From: Trinickia dinghuensis
GTDB taxonomy: Bacteria; Pseudomonadota; Gammaproteobacteria; Burkholderiales; Burkholderiaceae
Reading direction: 5' to 3'
DNA: 64,000 nucleotides
Assembly: GCF_003367175.1 (NCBI RefSeq)
Contig: NZ_QRGA01000013.1
Location: 64,230-128,229, forward strand
Shown here: positions 54,115-62,563 of the stretch, in pieces
Numbering within the stretch: position 1 is the first letter of the stretch
Layout: each line of letters opens with the position of its first letter
Position numbers and translations under genes: made by a program
The notes under the pieces: model-generated
The model's input: only the letters and a program-made list of their open reading frames with translations
The model's database searches: none
Told to the model about the DNA's origin: nothing

Positions 54115-54798
54115 CGCTGGGGTCGGCGCATAGCCGCCCAAACGCTCAAGGCGGGCGGCGTGAGCCTCGCGAGCGCCGCGATCGTACCGGCGGCGCCGTT
54201 CTGCCTGCATGACCGTCTCCGTGCCATCCTGCTCCGCGCTCATCGCCGAGGCCGGCCGGCAGATCGCGAACAGCAGCGCATCGCCGACCCCGGCCGCCGT
54301 ATTCGGCAGCCACAACCAGTTCGTCAAACGGCCTTCCAAGGCGAAGCCGAGCCGCCGCATCGTACTGGCCGCGGGACTCTCGGGTGCGCAATAGGCGTGC
54401 ACGCGGCACAGCTGCGGCTGCGCGAGCAGCCAGCGGATCAGCTTGAGCAGGGCCGCAAGTCCGGCTCGTCGCTGGCGAGACGTAGCGAAACGGCTCGTAA
54501 TGACGCCGAGTTCCGCGCGCGGCGGGCCGGCGTGCAACTCGATCGACGCCACCACCGTGCCGCTCGCGCGGTCCGCCAACGCCCACGTAAAGCCGGTGCC
54601 GGCGGCCCATTCCCGCTGCTTTCTATCGATATATCGCAACGAATCGCCGACGCTTCGATGCCGAAGCAGCGACAGCCACTCGGTCTGCTTCTCGTCGCCG
54701 AGCATCGTCTCGTAGAGCGCGGGCGCGTCGTCCGCGACGAACGGCCTGAACGTCATGGCATCGGTTTCGATGAACGCAGGCGGCCTAAAACCCTCCAT
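54100..54798 (-). CDS. GNAT-family acetyltransferase (RimJ-like)
   Basis: Acetyltransferase of 232 residues, acetyltransf_3/RimJ type. It begins MEGFRPPAFIETDAMTFRPF after AAGGAGG, with a core YIDRKQREWAAGTGFTWALA, SIELHAGPPRAELGVITSRF and AASTMRRLGFALEGRLTNWL. The C-terminal 40 residues are Arg/Ala-rich and beyond the domain. It starts the short minus-strand stretch between the oxygenase and the second HrpB-like gene and is 61 bp downstream of the latter. Confidence 0.85.
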   Translation of the reverse strand: MEGFRPPAFIETDAMTFRPFVADDAPALYETMLGDEKQTEWLSLLRHRSVGDSLRYIDRKQREWAAGTGFTWALADRASGTVVASIELHAGPPRAELGVITSRFATSRQRRAGLAALLKLIRWLLAQPQLCRVHAYCAPESPAASTMRRLGFALEGRLTNWLWLPNTAAGVGDALLFAICRPASAMSAEQDGTETVMQAERRRRYDRGAREAHAARLERLGGYAPTPALPLP

Positions 54799-54859
54799 GG
54801 CTCCCTCCTTCGCGCGCGGCATGAAAGGCGAGGCGCCGCGCGCATGACGATCCGACCGC

Positions 54860-56296
54860 TCAACGCGCCGCGGTCATCGACGGCGGTTCGTTGTAGCGCT
54901 TCCGATAGCCGTTGAGCAGCGTCGAGCGATGCTGCAAACCCCAGCGGTTCGCGATACGCAGGACGCTGCCGTTGGGCATATCCTCGTCGAGCAGATCGTT
55001 GCGGATGTGCTCGAGCCGCTTCTGGCGAATCAGCTCGCTAGGCGAAACGCCGAGATAGCTCTTGAATGCGGCCTGCAACGCGCGTTCGGTCACGCCGATA
55101 TGCGCGGCCACTTCGCTCACCGATAGACTCGACTCGCCCAGATGATCGACGAGATATCGATAGGCGCGCCGATAGCGGCCGGGCAAACGTGCACTGATGT
55201 CGTCGGCGACCGGTTGCGCGCGCTCGGCTGCTTCGCCGGCCGCGGTCGCGCTGTCCGCGCGCACGTGCTTGAGCGACAGGAGCGCGTAGCGCCGGTACAG
55301 CTGCGCGTGATCCTGCAGACGGCCTTGCCGCTCGCGAACCTTCGACTGGCAGTACAGGTATTCGAGGTACCAGCGTGCGTGCTGGTGCGCATGTGCCGGC
55401 GTATCGCGGAACAGGTACAGCATCGATTCGGCGACGCTCGGCATGTTCGCGGCCAAGGCCGCGAGCGCCACTTCGAGCCGCAGGCTGCGGTGGTATTCGT
55501 CGATTTTGGCCTCGACGCTCCAGCGCATATGCCGCTCCAGTTGAACGATCGCGCTGTGGCTGCCGCGCGCGAGCGCCTGCAGGTGCTGGAAGAAATCGAT
55601 TCGCCGCGTGAGCACGCCGATTTGCGGCGCATCGGACTCGGCGAGCGCGGCCGCGTCCGTCGAGGCTTCGGCCGGCCGGAACTCGAGAATCGCCGAGCGC
55701 CAGTAGATGTGGTCGTCCAACGCGTCCGACGCGCGCAGCGCGTACTGCGCGAGGAACTCTTGGCGCAGCGCGTCGGCGAGCCTCGACCAGCGGCGCTCGT
55801 GCGCGTTGCCGGCAAGCGCGGCCAGCGCGTCCAGTCGCGCACGGGCGCCGTCCAGCCGCCCGAGATGGAACAGCGCAAGCGCCGCGCCAACGAGACATTC
55901 GAGCTTCAGTTCGACGCGTGCCGATTCGTCGTCGATCGCTCGCCTGAAACTGCGCAGCGCGGTGTCCAGATGATCGCGGAACAGCGCTTGCCAGCCGGCG
56001 TTGCGCGACAGCACCGCGCGCGTCTCGCCGCGCTGTCCGCGCACGGCGCGCTGGGCGTGGCGGTAACCGTCCTCGGCCTCCTCGTACCGGCCCAGCACGA
56101 GTTGGACATCGGCGTAAGCCTGCCAGTGCTCGTAGCACGGGGCGCTCGCGGATGCCGGCTGCTCGGGTTCGACCCGTGCGGCGGCGATCGCCGATGCTTC
56201 GTGGAATTCTCCGGCCAGCATCTTGGCGCAAAACGACGATGCCGGCTCGGTGGAAGAAAGCGCAGCCGCAACTGCGAAGTAGAGCGACGTAGGCAT
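54860..56296 (-). CDS. hrpB: HrpB-like AraC-family T3SS activator (second copy)
   Basis: Protein of 478 residues with the same plan as the copy at 49247. TPR-like helices (HWQAYADVQLVLGRYEEAED, VLSRNAGWQALFRDHLDTAL, LVGAALALFHLGRLDGARAR) lead to a C-terminal AraC domain (SVSEVAAHIGVTERALQAAF, SYLGVSPSELIRQKRLEHIR, QHRSTLLNGYRKRYNEPP). The ATG at 56296 follows AGGAG. It is the better match to HrpB in the C-terminal part. The two paralogues face each other across the enzyme genes. Confidence 0.87.
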   Translation of the reverse strand: MPTSLYFAVAAALSSTEPASSFCAKMLAGEFHEASAIAAARVEPEQPASASAPCYEHWQAYADVQLVLGRYEEAEDGYRHAQRAVRGQRGETRAVLSRNAGWQALFRDHLDTALRSFRRAIDDESARVELKLECLVGAALALFHLGRLDGARARLDALAALAGNAHERRWSRLADALRQEFLAQYALRASDALDDHIYWRSAILEFRPAEASTDAAALAESDAPQIGVLTRRIDFFQHLQALARGSHSAIVQLERHMRWSVEAKIDEYHRSLRLEVALAALAANMPSVAESMLYLFRDTPAHAHQHARWYLEYLYCQSKVRERQGRLQDHAQLYRRYALLSLKHVRADSATAAGEAAERAQPVADDISARLPGRYRRAYRYLVDHLGESSLSVSEVAAHIGVTERALQAAFKSYLGVSPSELIRQKRLEHIRNDLLDEDMPNGSVLRIANRWGLQHRSTLLNGYRKRYNEPPSMTAAR

Positions 56297-56425
56297 ACCC
56301 AGCTCCTGTTCCGAATGACGATGAAAGCGACGACGAGTCGATGGCTTGCATCGTGACATCGGCAGGCGCCGACGCAGCCGTTCTTTGACGTTCTGTTACC
56401 TTTCGCACGGCTGCGTCGGCATCGC

Positions 56426-57271
56426 TCACTTCCTGGACAGCTGCTCCGTATCCTTCGCCGCGGTTTCAGCGATATTGAGGATGGTCTTCACGGCGTTCAA
56501 CACGATGTTCGCGAGGCTCGATCCGATCGACATCAACGTACCCGCGACCGGCACGGCCTGCTGGAAGAATCGGTCGACCATTCCGAGCTTGCCCGGGCGA
56601 TTCGGCTGACCGCCGGCACCACCGGACCCGAACGCCGGATCCACAGGCGGCATAGGAGGCATCCCGTGGGAATGCGGGGGGCCGGATGCCGGACGATGCT
56701 CGAGCGGATCGTTGTTGAACTCGTGAGTGTGGATCGTGTCGTCGCGGACCGATGGAGTCGGCGGCGAAGTATGGGTCAGCCGCTCGTCGTGCGTGAATCG
56801 ATCTTCGGTCTCGGGCGACCCCGACCTATGCATCGGCCCGACACCGTTCCGCCCAGGACCCCGTCGAAGCGAATGCGCTCCTGCGAGTTCGTCGGGAGCG
56901 CTCCCCTCGTCGAATCGATGCTGACTGAGCCAAGTCGGACTTTCGGTATTGCGCCTCGCGGTCGGCGCATGCAGGCGCATAGGCGTCGGAGCGGAGCCGG
57001 TGGATAAGGTAGGACTCGGTGATCGTGGCACGCCGGTCGGGAGCCGATTCGTCACCAACGGAGAAACAGGAGAAACACTGCGCGCACGAATTCCATTCGC
57101 CGGCGCCACGCCGTCGCCCTTCAGTCCGCTGAGCATCGGGTTGTCCTGCAAAATCGAAGATCGCCGTTCGTGCTCGAGTTCTTCGACTTCGTGCCCGCCC
57201 TGCCCGGGGGCGATCCTATCGATCCGTTCCGTTTGGGAAACTTCGGGTGTTAATCCTCTCAAGCCAGGCAT
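56426..57271 (-). CDS. Hypothetical T3SS-associated secreted protein
   Basis: Protein of 281 residues. The first 220 are disordered and rich in Pro, Ser, Gly and His (SPVSPLVTNRLPTGVPRSPS, TPSVRDDTIHTHEFNNDP). The last 55 form one amphipathic to hydrophobic helix region (VDRFFQQAVPVAGTLMSIGS, SLANIVLNAVKTILNIAETA). The ATG at 57271 after GAGAGGA is preferred to the GTG at 57292. A TTCG-N16-TTCG box and a TATAAC element spaced 31 nt from it lie upstream. It could be an effector, translocator accessory or harpin-like protein. Confidence 0.6.
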   Translation of the reverse strand: MPGLRGLTPEVSQTERIDRIAPGQGGHEVEELEHERRSSILQDNPMLSGLKGDGVAPANGIRARSVSPVSPLVTNRLPTGVPRSPSPTLSTGSAPTPMRLHAPTARRNTESPTWLSQHRFDEGSAPDELAGAHSLRRGPGRNGVGPMHRSGSPETEDRFTHDERLTHTSPPTPSVRDDTIHTHEFNNDPLEHRPASGPPHSHGMPPMPPVDPAFGSGGAGGQPNRPGKLGMVDRFFQQAVPVAGTLMSIGSSLANIVLNAVKTILNIAETAAKDTEQLSRK

Positions 57272-57343
57272 AACCGTTCCTCTCAACGACACGACGATCG
57301 CCGCGCGCTCACACCGAGCGCGTGAAACACCGCCTCGCGCACA

Positions 57344-57404
57344 GTTATAGCCCCGCGCACAGCATCCGGCCTAAGCACCGCGAAGTCGCGCCATCGAATC
57401 CGAA
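57344..57404 (-). promoter_or_regulatory. hrpII-type box TTCG-N16-TTCG (copy 2) with -10
   Basis: On the minus strand TTCG-N16-TTCG spans 57404-57381 and ends CGCGACTTCG, as in copy 1. Exactly 31 nt further is TATAAC (57349-57344), matching the 30-32 nt box-to-minus-10 distance known for HrpX/HrpB promoters. It lies 109 bp before the secreted-protein start, in the 322-bp divergent gap 57272-57593, which also holds the lytic transglycosylase promoter. Confidence 0.75.
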
Positions 57405-57593
57405 GCGGCCGCGCGCACCGCTGCTATCCCTAAGGTCGATGCGAACCGGACAACGCGAACCCGAAGCGAATCGCGCCGCGCATTTCACCGCGTGGCTAAA
57501 GTTCGATCCGCAAACCGCCGTCCGCGCACCCGTCGTCGTCATGCCGATGCGCCCGCACGGCACATCGAACTGATCGCTTTCCGAGGTTTGAAC

Positions 57594-58070
57594 ATGCGTA
57601 TGCCGACCGATGCCTTCCGCCGCCACGCTCATCGCCGAATACGAATCGCCCTCGCGTGCGCGCTGCTCAGCGGCGCGCGTCCCGTGCTGGCCGACTGCTT
57701 CGACAGCGCCGCCGCCTACCAAGGCGTCAGCGCGCCGATCCTGCGCAGCATCGCCTGGGTCGAGTCGCACGGCAATCCCGACGCCGAACATCGCAACGCC
57801 AACGGCACCGTCGATATCGGCGAGCTGCAAGTGAATTCCTCGCATCTGAGCGAACTCGCGGTCTACGGAATCGACGCGCGGGCATTGCGCAACCCATGCG
57901 TCAACATCTATGTCGCCGCATGGCAATTGAAGAAGCAGATCGTCCGCTACGGCAACACCTGGGCGGCGATCGGCGCCTACCACTCGCAGACGCCTCGGCT
58001 GCGCGACGCCTACGCGCGCTTGATCCGCGCCACGCTGACGCGCTGGGGGCTGCTCGCCCAGAACCCATGA
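57594..58070 (+). CDS. T3SS-type lytic transglycosylase (IpgF/IagB-like)
   Basis: Periplasmic muramidase of 158 residues. A signal peptide (RIRIALACALLSGARPVLA) is followed by the goose-lysozyme-like domain DCFDSAAAYQGVSAPILRSI. The catalytic Glu is in IAWVESHGNPDAE, then VDIGELQVNSSHL (DIGLMQIN in most relatives) and WAAIGAYHSQTP. It opens peptidoglycan locally for the T3SS. GAGG precedes the ATG. It is 39 bp before the propeller gene. Confidence 0.88.
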   Translation: MRMPTDAFRRHAHRRIRIALACALLSGARPVLADCFDSAAAYQGVSAPILRSIAWVESHGNPDAEHRNANGTVDIGELQVNSSHLSELAVYGIDARALRNPCVNIYVAAWQLKKQIVRYGNTWAAIGAYHSQTPRLRDAYARLIRATLTRWGLLAQNP

Positions 58071-58109
58071 GCCTTGAGCCTTGATCCATCGCAAACAGGA
58101 AAAACGACG

Positions 58110-59333
58110 ATGCCCCGACTACTCGTCAGTTTCTGCTACACACGCCCCTTGGGCCACGCGATCGCGCGCCTCGACACCGAGAACGGCGCGTTCGAATGGG
58201 TCGACGTAAGCAGCGTGCCGGCGCCCGTCTACGGTGCGGCGGGCCTCGTGCGCGTGGACATGCGCTACTACGCCGCGTTGCAGGTCAAGTTCGGCGAAGC
58301 CTTGGGCACCTACCTCGTCGAATTGGACGAGCAGGCTCGCGTGACGCGCGCGGCGCCGTTGCCCCATATCTATGACGCACATTCCATGATCGCGCACGGC
58401 GACGAACTATTGCTCGTCGGCAGCGGCACCAATCAAGTGTTCGCGCTCTCCTGGCCCGACGGCGGGCCGCCCGCGAGCCGCGTGTACTACGAGCAGGCGC
58501 CGGGAATCGATACACTGCATATGAATTCGCTGCAGGTTTTCGATGGCCGAGTCTATCTGTCGATGTTCGGTCCCCGGCCGGACGCCGAGTGGCATCACGC
58601 CGACGAAGGGCAAATCCTCGATCTGAATGCCGGAGGCGCCGTCGTCGCGCGCGGTCTGCGGCATCCGCACTCGCTGACGGTGGTCGGCGATACGCTGATG
58701 TGCCTCGATTCACGCAGCGGCACGATGATTCACGTCGCGGGCGATCCGCGCTCGTCGTTTGCGCGGCTGCCCGGCTATTTGCGCGGGGCGTGCGCGGTCG
58801 ACGGCCGGCTGTACGTCGGAGCGAGCGTGACGCGCAAACGCAGCAAGAGCCGCGGGACCGCGAATGCGCCTCCGGTTTCGGTGCCCTCCCCCGACGCCCC
58901 CGCCATGCAGCGTGTCGCTGCGCCGACGGCACCGGGGATGCTTGCCTCGGACGGCTGCGGGCTGCATGTGATCGATGCTGCCGCCACCGCGTCCACCGGT
59001 GTTTCCATGAAGCATGCCGTGCTTGATGACGCTTGCGATTGGATCGACCTATCGCCGTTCGCGCCCGAACTGTACGACGTGATTCCCTGGTACGGCGCCC
59101 CCGTGCACGGCTCGCGCCCAGCCGCCATGGAGCAGCGGTTGCGCGCCGTCAACGACGAATTCACGGATCTCGTCGGCGCGTGGCGGCGGATGCTGCTGCA
59201 ACGTCTGCATATGCGCGAACTCGTGCGGGAAATCGACGCGGCCCGCAGCGATCTGCCGGCCGTTCAGCGCATTGCTGCGCTCGCGCGCGAAACCGAACGG
59301 TTCTGGTCGGCCGATTGGCCCACGGCGAACTGA
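58110..59333 (+). CDS. TIGR03032/DUF4915 beta-propeller-like protein
   Basis: Protein of 407 residues without signal peptide. It starts MPRLLVSFCYTRPLGHAIAR. Repeated strand blocks include IYDAHSMIAHGDELLLVGSG, DTLHMNSLQVFDGRVYLSMF, GLRHPHSLTVVGDTLMCLDS and FARLPGYLRGACAVDGRLYV, typical of the TIGR03032/DUF4915 family. Members sit near glycosyl- and methyltransferases and have no proven function. The last 80 residues are helical (EQRLRAVNDEFTDLVGAWRR). It is 13 bp before the MenD-like gene. Confidence 0.75.
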   Translation: MPRLLVSFCYTRPLGHAIARLDTENGAFEWVDVSSVPAPVYGAAGLVRVDMRYYAALQVKFGEALGTYLVELDEQARVTRAAPLPHIYDAHSMIAHGDELLLVGSGTNQVFALSWPDGGPPASRVYYEQAPGIDTLHMNSLQVFDGRVYLSMFGPRPDAEWHHADEGQILDLNAGGAVVARGLRHPHSLTVVGDTLMCLDSRSGTMIHVAGDPRSSFARLPGYLRGACAVDGRLYVGASVTRKRSKSRGTANAPPVSVPSPDAPAMQRVAAPTAPGMLASDGCGLHVIDAAATASTGVSMKHAVLDDACDWIDLSPFAPELYDVIPWYGAPVHGSRPAAMEQRLRAVNDEFTDLVGAWRRMLLQRLHMRELVREIDAARSDLPAVQRIAALARETERFWSADWPTAN

Positions 59334-59346
59334 ACGTGGAGGGCAC

Positions 59347-61188
59347 ATGAATTTCGACAGCGATGCCCGGCATGCCACGCGCACTGCTCAGCCGTATCGG
59401 CATGCGCAAGCGATCCGCGCGACGCCCGGTCGCGCAAGCGCTCCCCGTGAAGAATACACGCTCAATGACGTCTGGATAGGCGTGGTTCTCGACGCCCTTG
59501 CCGAAGCCGGAGTGCGGCGCGTCGTGCTATGTCCCGGCGGACGTTCGGCGTTGATGGTGCTGGCGGTGCATGAAGACGCGCGCTTCACGGCCCCGCTCGT
59601 CGCCAACGACGAGCGCAGCGCCGCGTTCGCGGTGCTCGGCATGATCCGCGCCGGCGGCGAACCGGCCGCGATCGTCACCACCTCGGGCAGCGCAGTGGCC
59701 AACGTGGTGCCGGCCCTCACCGAGGCACACGAGTGCGCGCTTCCGCTCGTGCTCGTGAGCTGCGACCGTCCGCGCTCGCTGCGCAACACCGGCTTCGGCC
59801 AGATGATCGACCACATCGGCGCCTGCCGATCGTTCACGCGAGCGAGCGTCGATCTACCCGACCCCGCCGCCGATCCGGCCTCGCTCATCGCGCTCAAGGA
59901 CACGTTGACGGATGCGCTCGCCGCAAGCGGCGGCAGATTTCCCGGCCCGGTGCACATCAACGTCCCGCTCGACGGCTATTTCGACTCGTCCGAATCGGCT
60001 CCGGTCGAGCCGGAACTCGCGCGAAAGGCGCGCTCGCTTCCGGCAAGCGCCGGTGCGCGGGCCGCTCCCAGCCGAAGGAACGTCGACGTGCAGGCACTAT
60101 GCGCGCGGCTCGGCATCCACAGCGCGATGCGTGCGCTCGTGATCGCCGGCCCCGACTGCGGTGTGCCGCCCGACACGCTTCGTGCGTTCGTGGCCGAGGC
60201 AGGACTGCCGGTTTTTGCCGACACGTCCAGCGGCCTGCGCGGCAGCGGGCTCGCCACGGTGCTGAACGGGCACGATGCGCTCACCTCGCCGGAGGCCGCA
60301 TCGCTACCGCCACCCGAGCTGGTGATTCGCTTCGGCCTCGCGCCGGTCATGCCCGCCGTGCAGCGCTATCTGCTCGCGCATCCTTGCGCCACGCTGAAAG
60401 TGTCCCGCGTGCCGTGCTCGGCCGACTATCTTCATCCGCATTTCGAAGCGCTGGTCGCGCCGACGCGCGCGGTCCTGCTCGAGACCGCGAACGAGTTCAG
60501 CGGCGGCAACCCGCACTGGCTCGCCGCGTGGCAGGCGGCGGCATCCGCCGCCGCGCGGCAGCGGAATGCGATCGTCGATCGGCTCGGCTGGGGCGAGCTG
60601 CCCGCGCTGCGAACGGCGCTCGCACACGATGGATTCGCGTTCATGCATCTAGCCAACTCGACGCCGATCCGCCACGCGGATTTACTGTATGCAACGCGTG
60701 CAAAACCACAGGCGGTCTATAGCAATCGTGGCGTATGGGGGATCGACGGCACGCTTGGCACGTTCGTCGGCGAAGCGCACGCGCGAGGGGACGCCGGGCT
60801 TCTGCTCGTCGGCGATCTGGCGTTCCTGCACGACCTGCCCGCGCTCGCACTTGCGCAGCGGCTCGCAACCAGCGCTTGCCTCTGCGTGATCAACAACGGC
60901 GGCGGTGCGATCTTCGACTTCCTGCCGCTCTCGCGGCGGCCGCACTACGACGTGGCGGTCCGCAATCCACACGCCTTCGATGCCGAGCACATCGCCGCCG
61001 GCTTTGGGCTGCCGTACGCGCTAGCCGACAACATCGAGTCGCTGCGCGCCGCGCTCGACGCCGCATGCGCGCATCCGGGCGCGAGCGTGGTCGAAGTACG
61101 GGTGCCGCCCGGCTCGGCGCTTGCCGGCATGCGCGCAGTCGGTGCCGCCCGGCCGACGGCCCACACCATATCCCTACCTGGCCGATAA
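59347..61188 (+). CDS. MenD-like thiamine-diphosphate enzyme
   Basis: ThDP-dependent enzyme of 613 residues. It matches MenD (SEPHCHC synthase) along its length. The ThDP-activating Glu is E89 in ANDERSAAFAVLGM. There follow IVTTSGSAVANVVPALTEAH, RNTGFGQMIDHIG, and the C-terminal cofactor site GDLAFLHDLPALAL with CVINNGGGAIFDFLP. An extra N-terminal 35 residues precede the domain. No other menaquinone gene is near, and relatives of this organism use ubiquinone, so a related carboligation in a dedicated pathway is more likely. GGAGG precedes the ATG. Confidence 0.85.
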   Translation: MNFDSDARHATRTAQPYRHAQAIRATPGRASAPREEYTLNDVWIGVVLDALAEAGVRRVVLCPGGRSALMVLAVHEDARFTAPLVANDERSAAFAVLGMIRAGGEPAAIVTTSGSAVANVVPALTEAHECALPLVLVSCDRPRSLRNTGFGQMIDHIGACRSFTRASVDLPDPAADPASLIALKDTLTDALAASGGRFPGPVHINVPLDGYFDSSESAPVEPELARKARSLPASAGARAAPSRRNVDVQALCARLGIHSAMRALVIAGPDCGVPPDTLRAFVAEAGLPVFADTSSGLRGSGLATVLNGHDALTSPEAASLPPPELVIRFGLAPVMPAVQRYLLAHPCATLKVSRVPCSADYLHPHFEALVAPTRAVLLETANEFSGGNPHWLAAWQAAASAAARQRNAIVDRLGWGELPALRTALAHDGFAFMHLANSTPIRHADLLYATRAKPQAVYSNRGVWGIDGTLGTFVGEAHARGDAGLLLVGDLAFLHDLPALALAQRLATSACLCVINNGGGAIFDFLPLSRRPHYDVAVRNPHAFDAEHIAAGFGLPYALADNIESLRAALDAACAHPGASVVEVRVPPGSALAGMRAVGAARPTAHTISLPGR

Positions 61189-61199
61189 GGAACCGTCCG

Positions 61200-62546
61200 A
61201 TGACCGCCTTGATGCGTGCCCCGGGCTCGCGCGAACAGCGCTTTCTGACCGCGCTCGATCCCGATGCGCTGTTCCTCGACGACATGCTCGAACTGATCGA
61301 GCGCGCCCGCGTGCGCGGACCGCGGCGCCGCGCACGCGACGGCGCGCTGCGCGTTTTGCTGCTCGGCTATGTCGGCGCCGGCAACACGGGCGCCGACGTG
61401 CGCGCGATCGAGGTGATCCGGCAGTTGCGCCGGACGTTCGCCCGACAGGCGATCACGGTGACGCTGCTCGCCATCGGCGACTTGCTCGACCATCCCGAGC
61501 TGGCCGGCGTTCATCGCTTCGTGCCGTCCACGCCGTATCTGCCCGACGCGCTCGATGCGGCGCTGCCCGATTTCGACCTGGTGCTCAACATCGAAGGCTC
61601 CACCTACACGTCGCGCTTCTCCGACACGCTCGCCGCCACGCTAATCGGCGGCATCTCGCTTGCCGATGCGCATGGCGCGCTCGCCTGCGCCTATGGCGCA
61701 GACGCAGGCACGATGACCGAGCGGCTCAGCGCGTTCGTGGCGTCGTCCGCCTCCGGCGCGCTGATTTACTGCCGCAGCCGCGGCGCCTTGGAACGGCTCG
61801 GCACACTCGGCCTCGCGCCCCTGCCCGGCGCGGACCCCGCTTGGCGCTACCGCGCTTCGCCGAATACGCTGCCGACGGCGCCTCGCCGCTTCGCGGCGCT
61901 CTGCCCGAACAATCCCTACTGGTGGCCCGTGGTGACCGACGGGCGCCGCGCACTGGCATTGCCTCGCGGGAGTGCCGGCTCGCCGCCGCGTCACGGCCCA
62001 TTCACTTTCCACACCTGGGACGAGGCGCGCGCGCGAAGCTTTGCCCGATATGCGGACGGCTACGCGCTGCTCGCGAGGGCGTTGCGCCGCCGCGGGATCG
62101 AGCCCGTACTCGTGGCCATGGAGCGCGGCGATATCGCCGCCTGCGAAGCGATCGCCGCACGCTTGCCGGACCCGCCGCAAATCGTCGCGCGTCCGCGCGC
62201 GGCCATCGACACGGTGCTCTCGACACTCGCCCGAGCATGCTGCGTCGTCACGACGCGCTATCACGCCGCGCTGTTCGCGATGGCGCACGGCGTTCCCGTA
62301 TTCGGCGTATCGATGGACGAGCGCATCGCCCAACTGTTCGACGACACGCAACTGCCCGAATGTGTGTTCGCCTGCGACGACCCGCGGTTTGCCTCGAACG
62401 TGCTCGAACGGATCGACGCCGACGCGCTGCGCTCGCCCGAACGGCTCTTGAACGCCTACGCAGCCTTGGCCGCAACCCAGATTGAGCGCCTCGACGGGAT
62501 GGCAACGCGCCTCGCGGACGCACTCGAAAAACGCAAGGCGGGCTGA
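61200..62546 (+). CDS. Polysaccharide pyruvyl transferase family protein
   Basis: Protein of 448 residues of the PF04230 (CsaB/WcaK) family. The N-terminal nucleotide fold is LLLGYVGAGNTGADVRAIEV. The conserved C-terminal motif is TTRYHAALFAMAHGVPVFGV followed by SMDERIAQLF. Such enzymes add pyruvate ketals from PEP to sugars, or act as related transferases. AAGGA precedes the ATG, 11 bp after the MenD-like stop. It completes a tight four-gene operon with lytic transglycosylase, propeller and MenD-like enzyme, convergent with sctT. Confidence 0.83.
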   Translation: MTALMRAPGSREQRFLTALDPDALFLDDMLELIERARVRGPRRRARDGALRVLLLGYVGAGNTGADVRAIEVIRQLRRTFARQAITVTLLAIGDLLDHPELAGVHRFVPSTPYLPDALDAALPDFDLVLNIEGSTYTSRFSDTLAATLIGGISLADAHGALACAYGADAGTMTERLSAFVASSASGALIYCRSRGALERLGTLGLAPLPGADPAWRYRASPNTLPTAPRRFAALCPNNPYWWPVVTDGRRALALPRGSAGSPPRHGPFTFHTWDEARARSFARYADGYALLARALRRRGIEPVLVAMERGDIAACEAIAARLPDPPQIVARPRAAIDTVLSTLARACCVVTTRYHAALFAMAHGVPVFGVSMDERIAQLFDDTQLPECVFACDDPRFASNVLERIDADALRSPERLLNAYAALAATQIERLDGMATRLADALEKRKAG

Positions 62547-62563
62547 GAGCTGAGGTCTCGATC

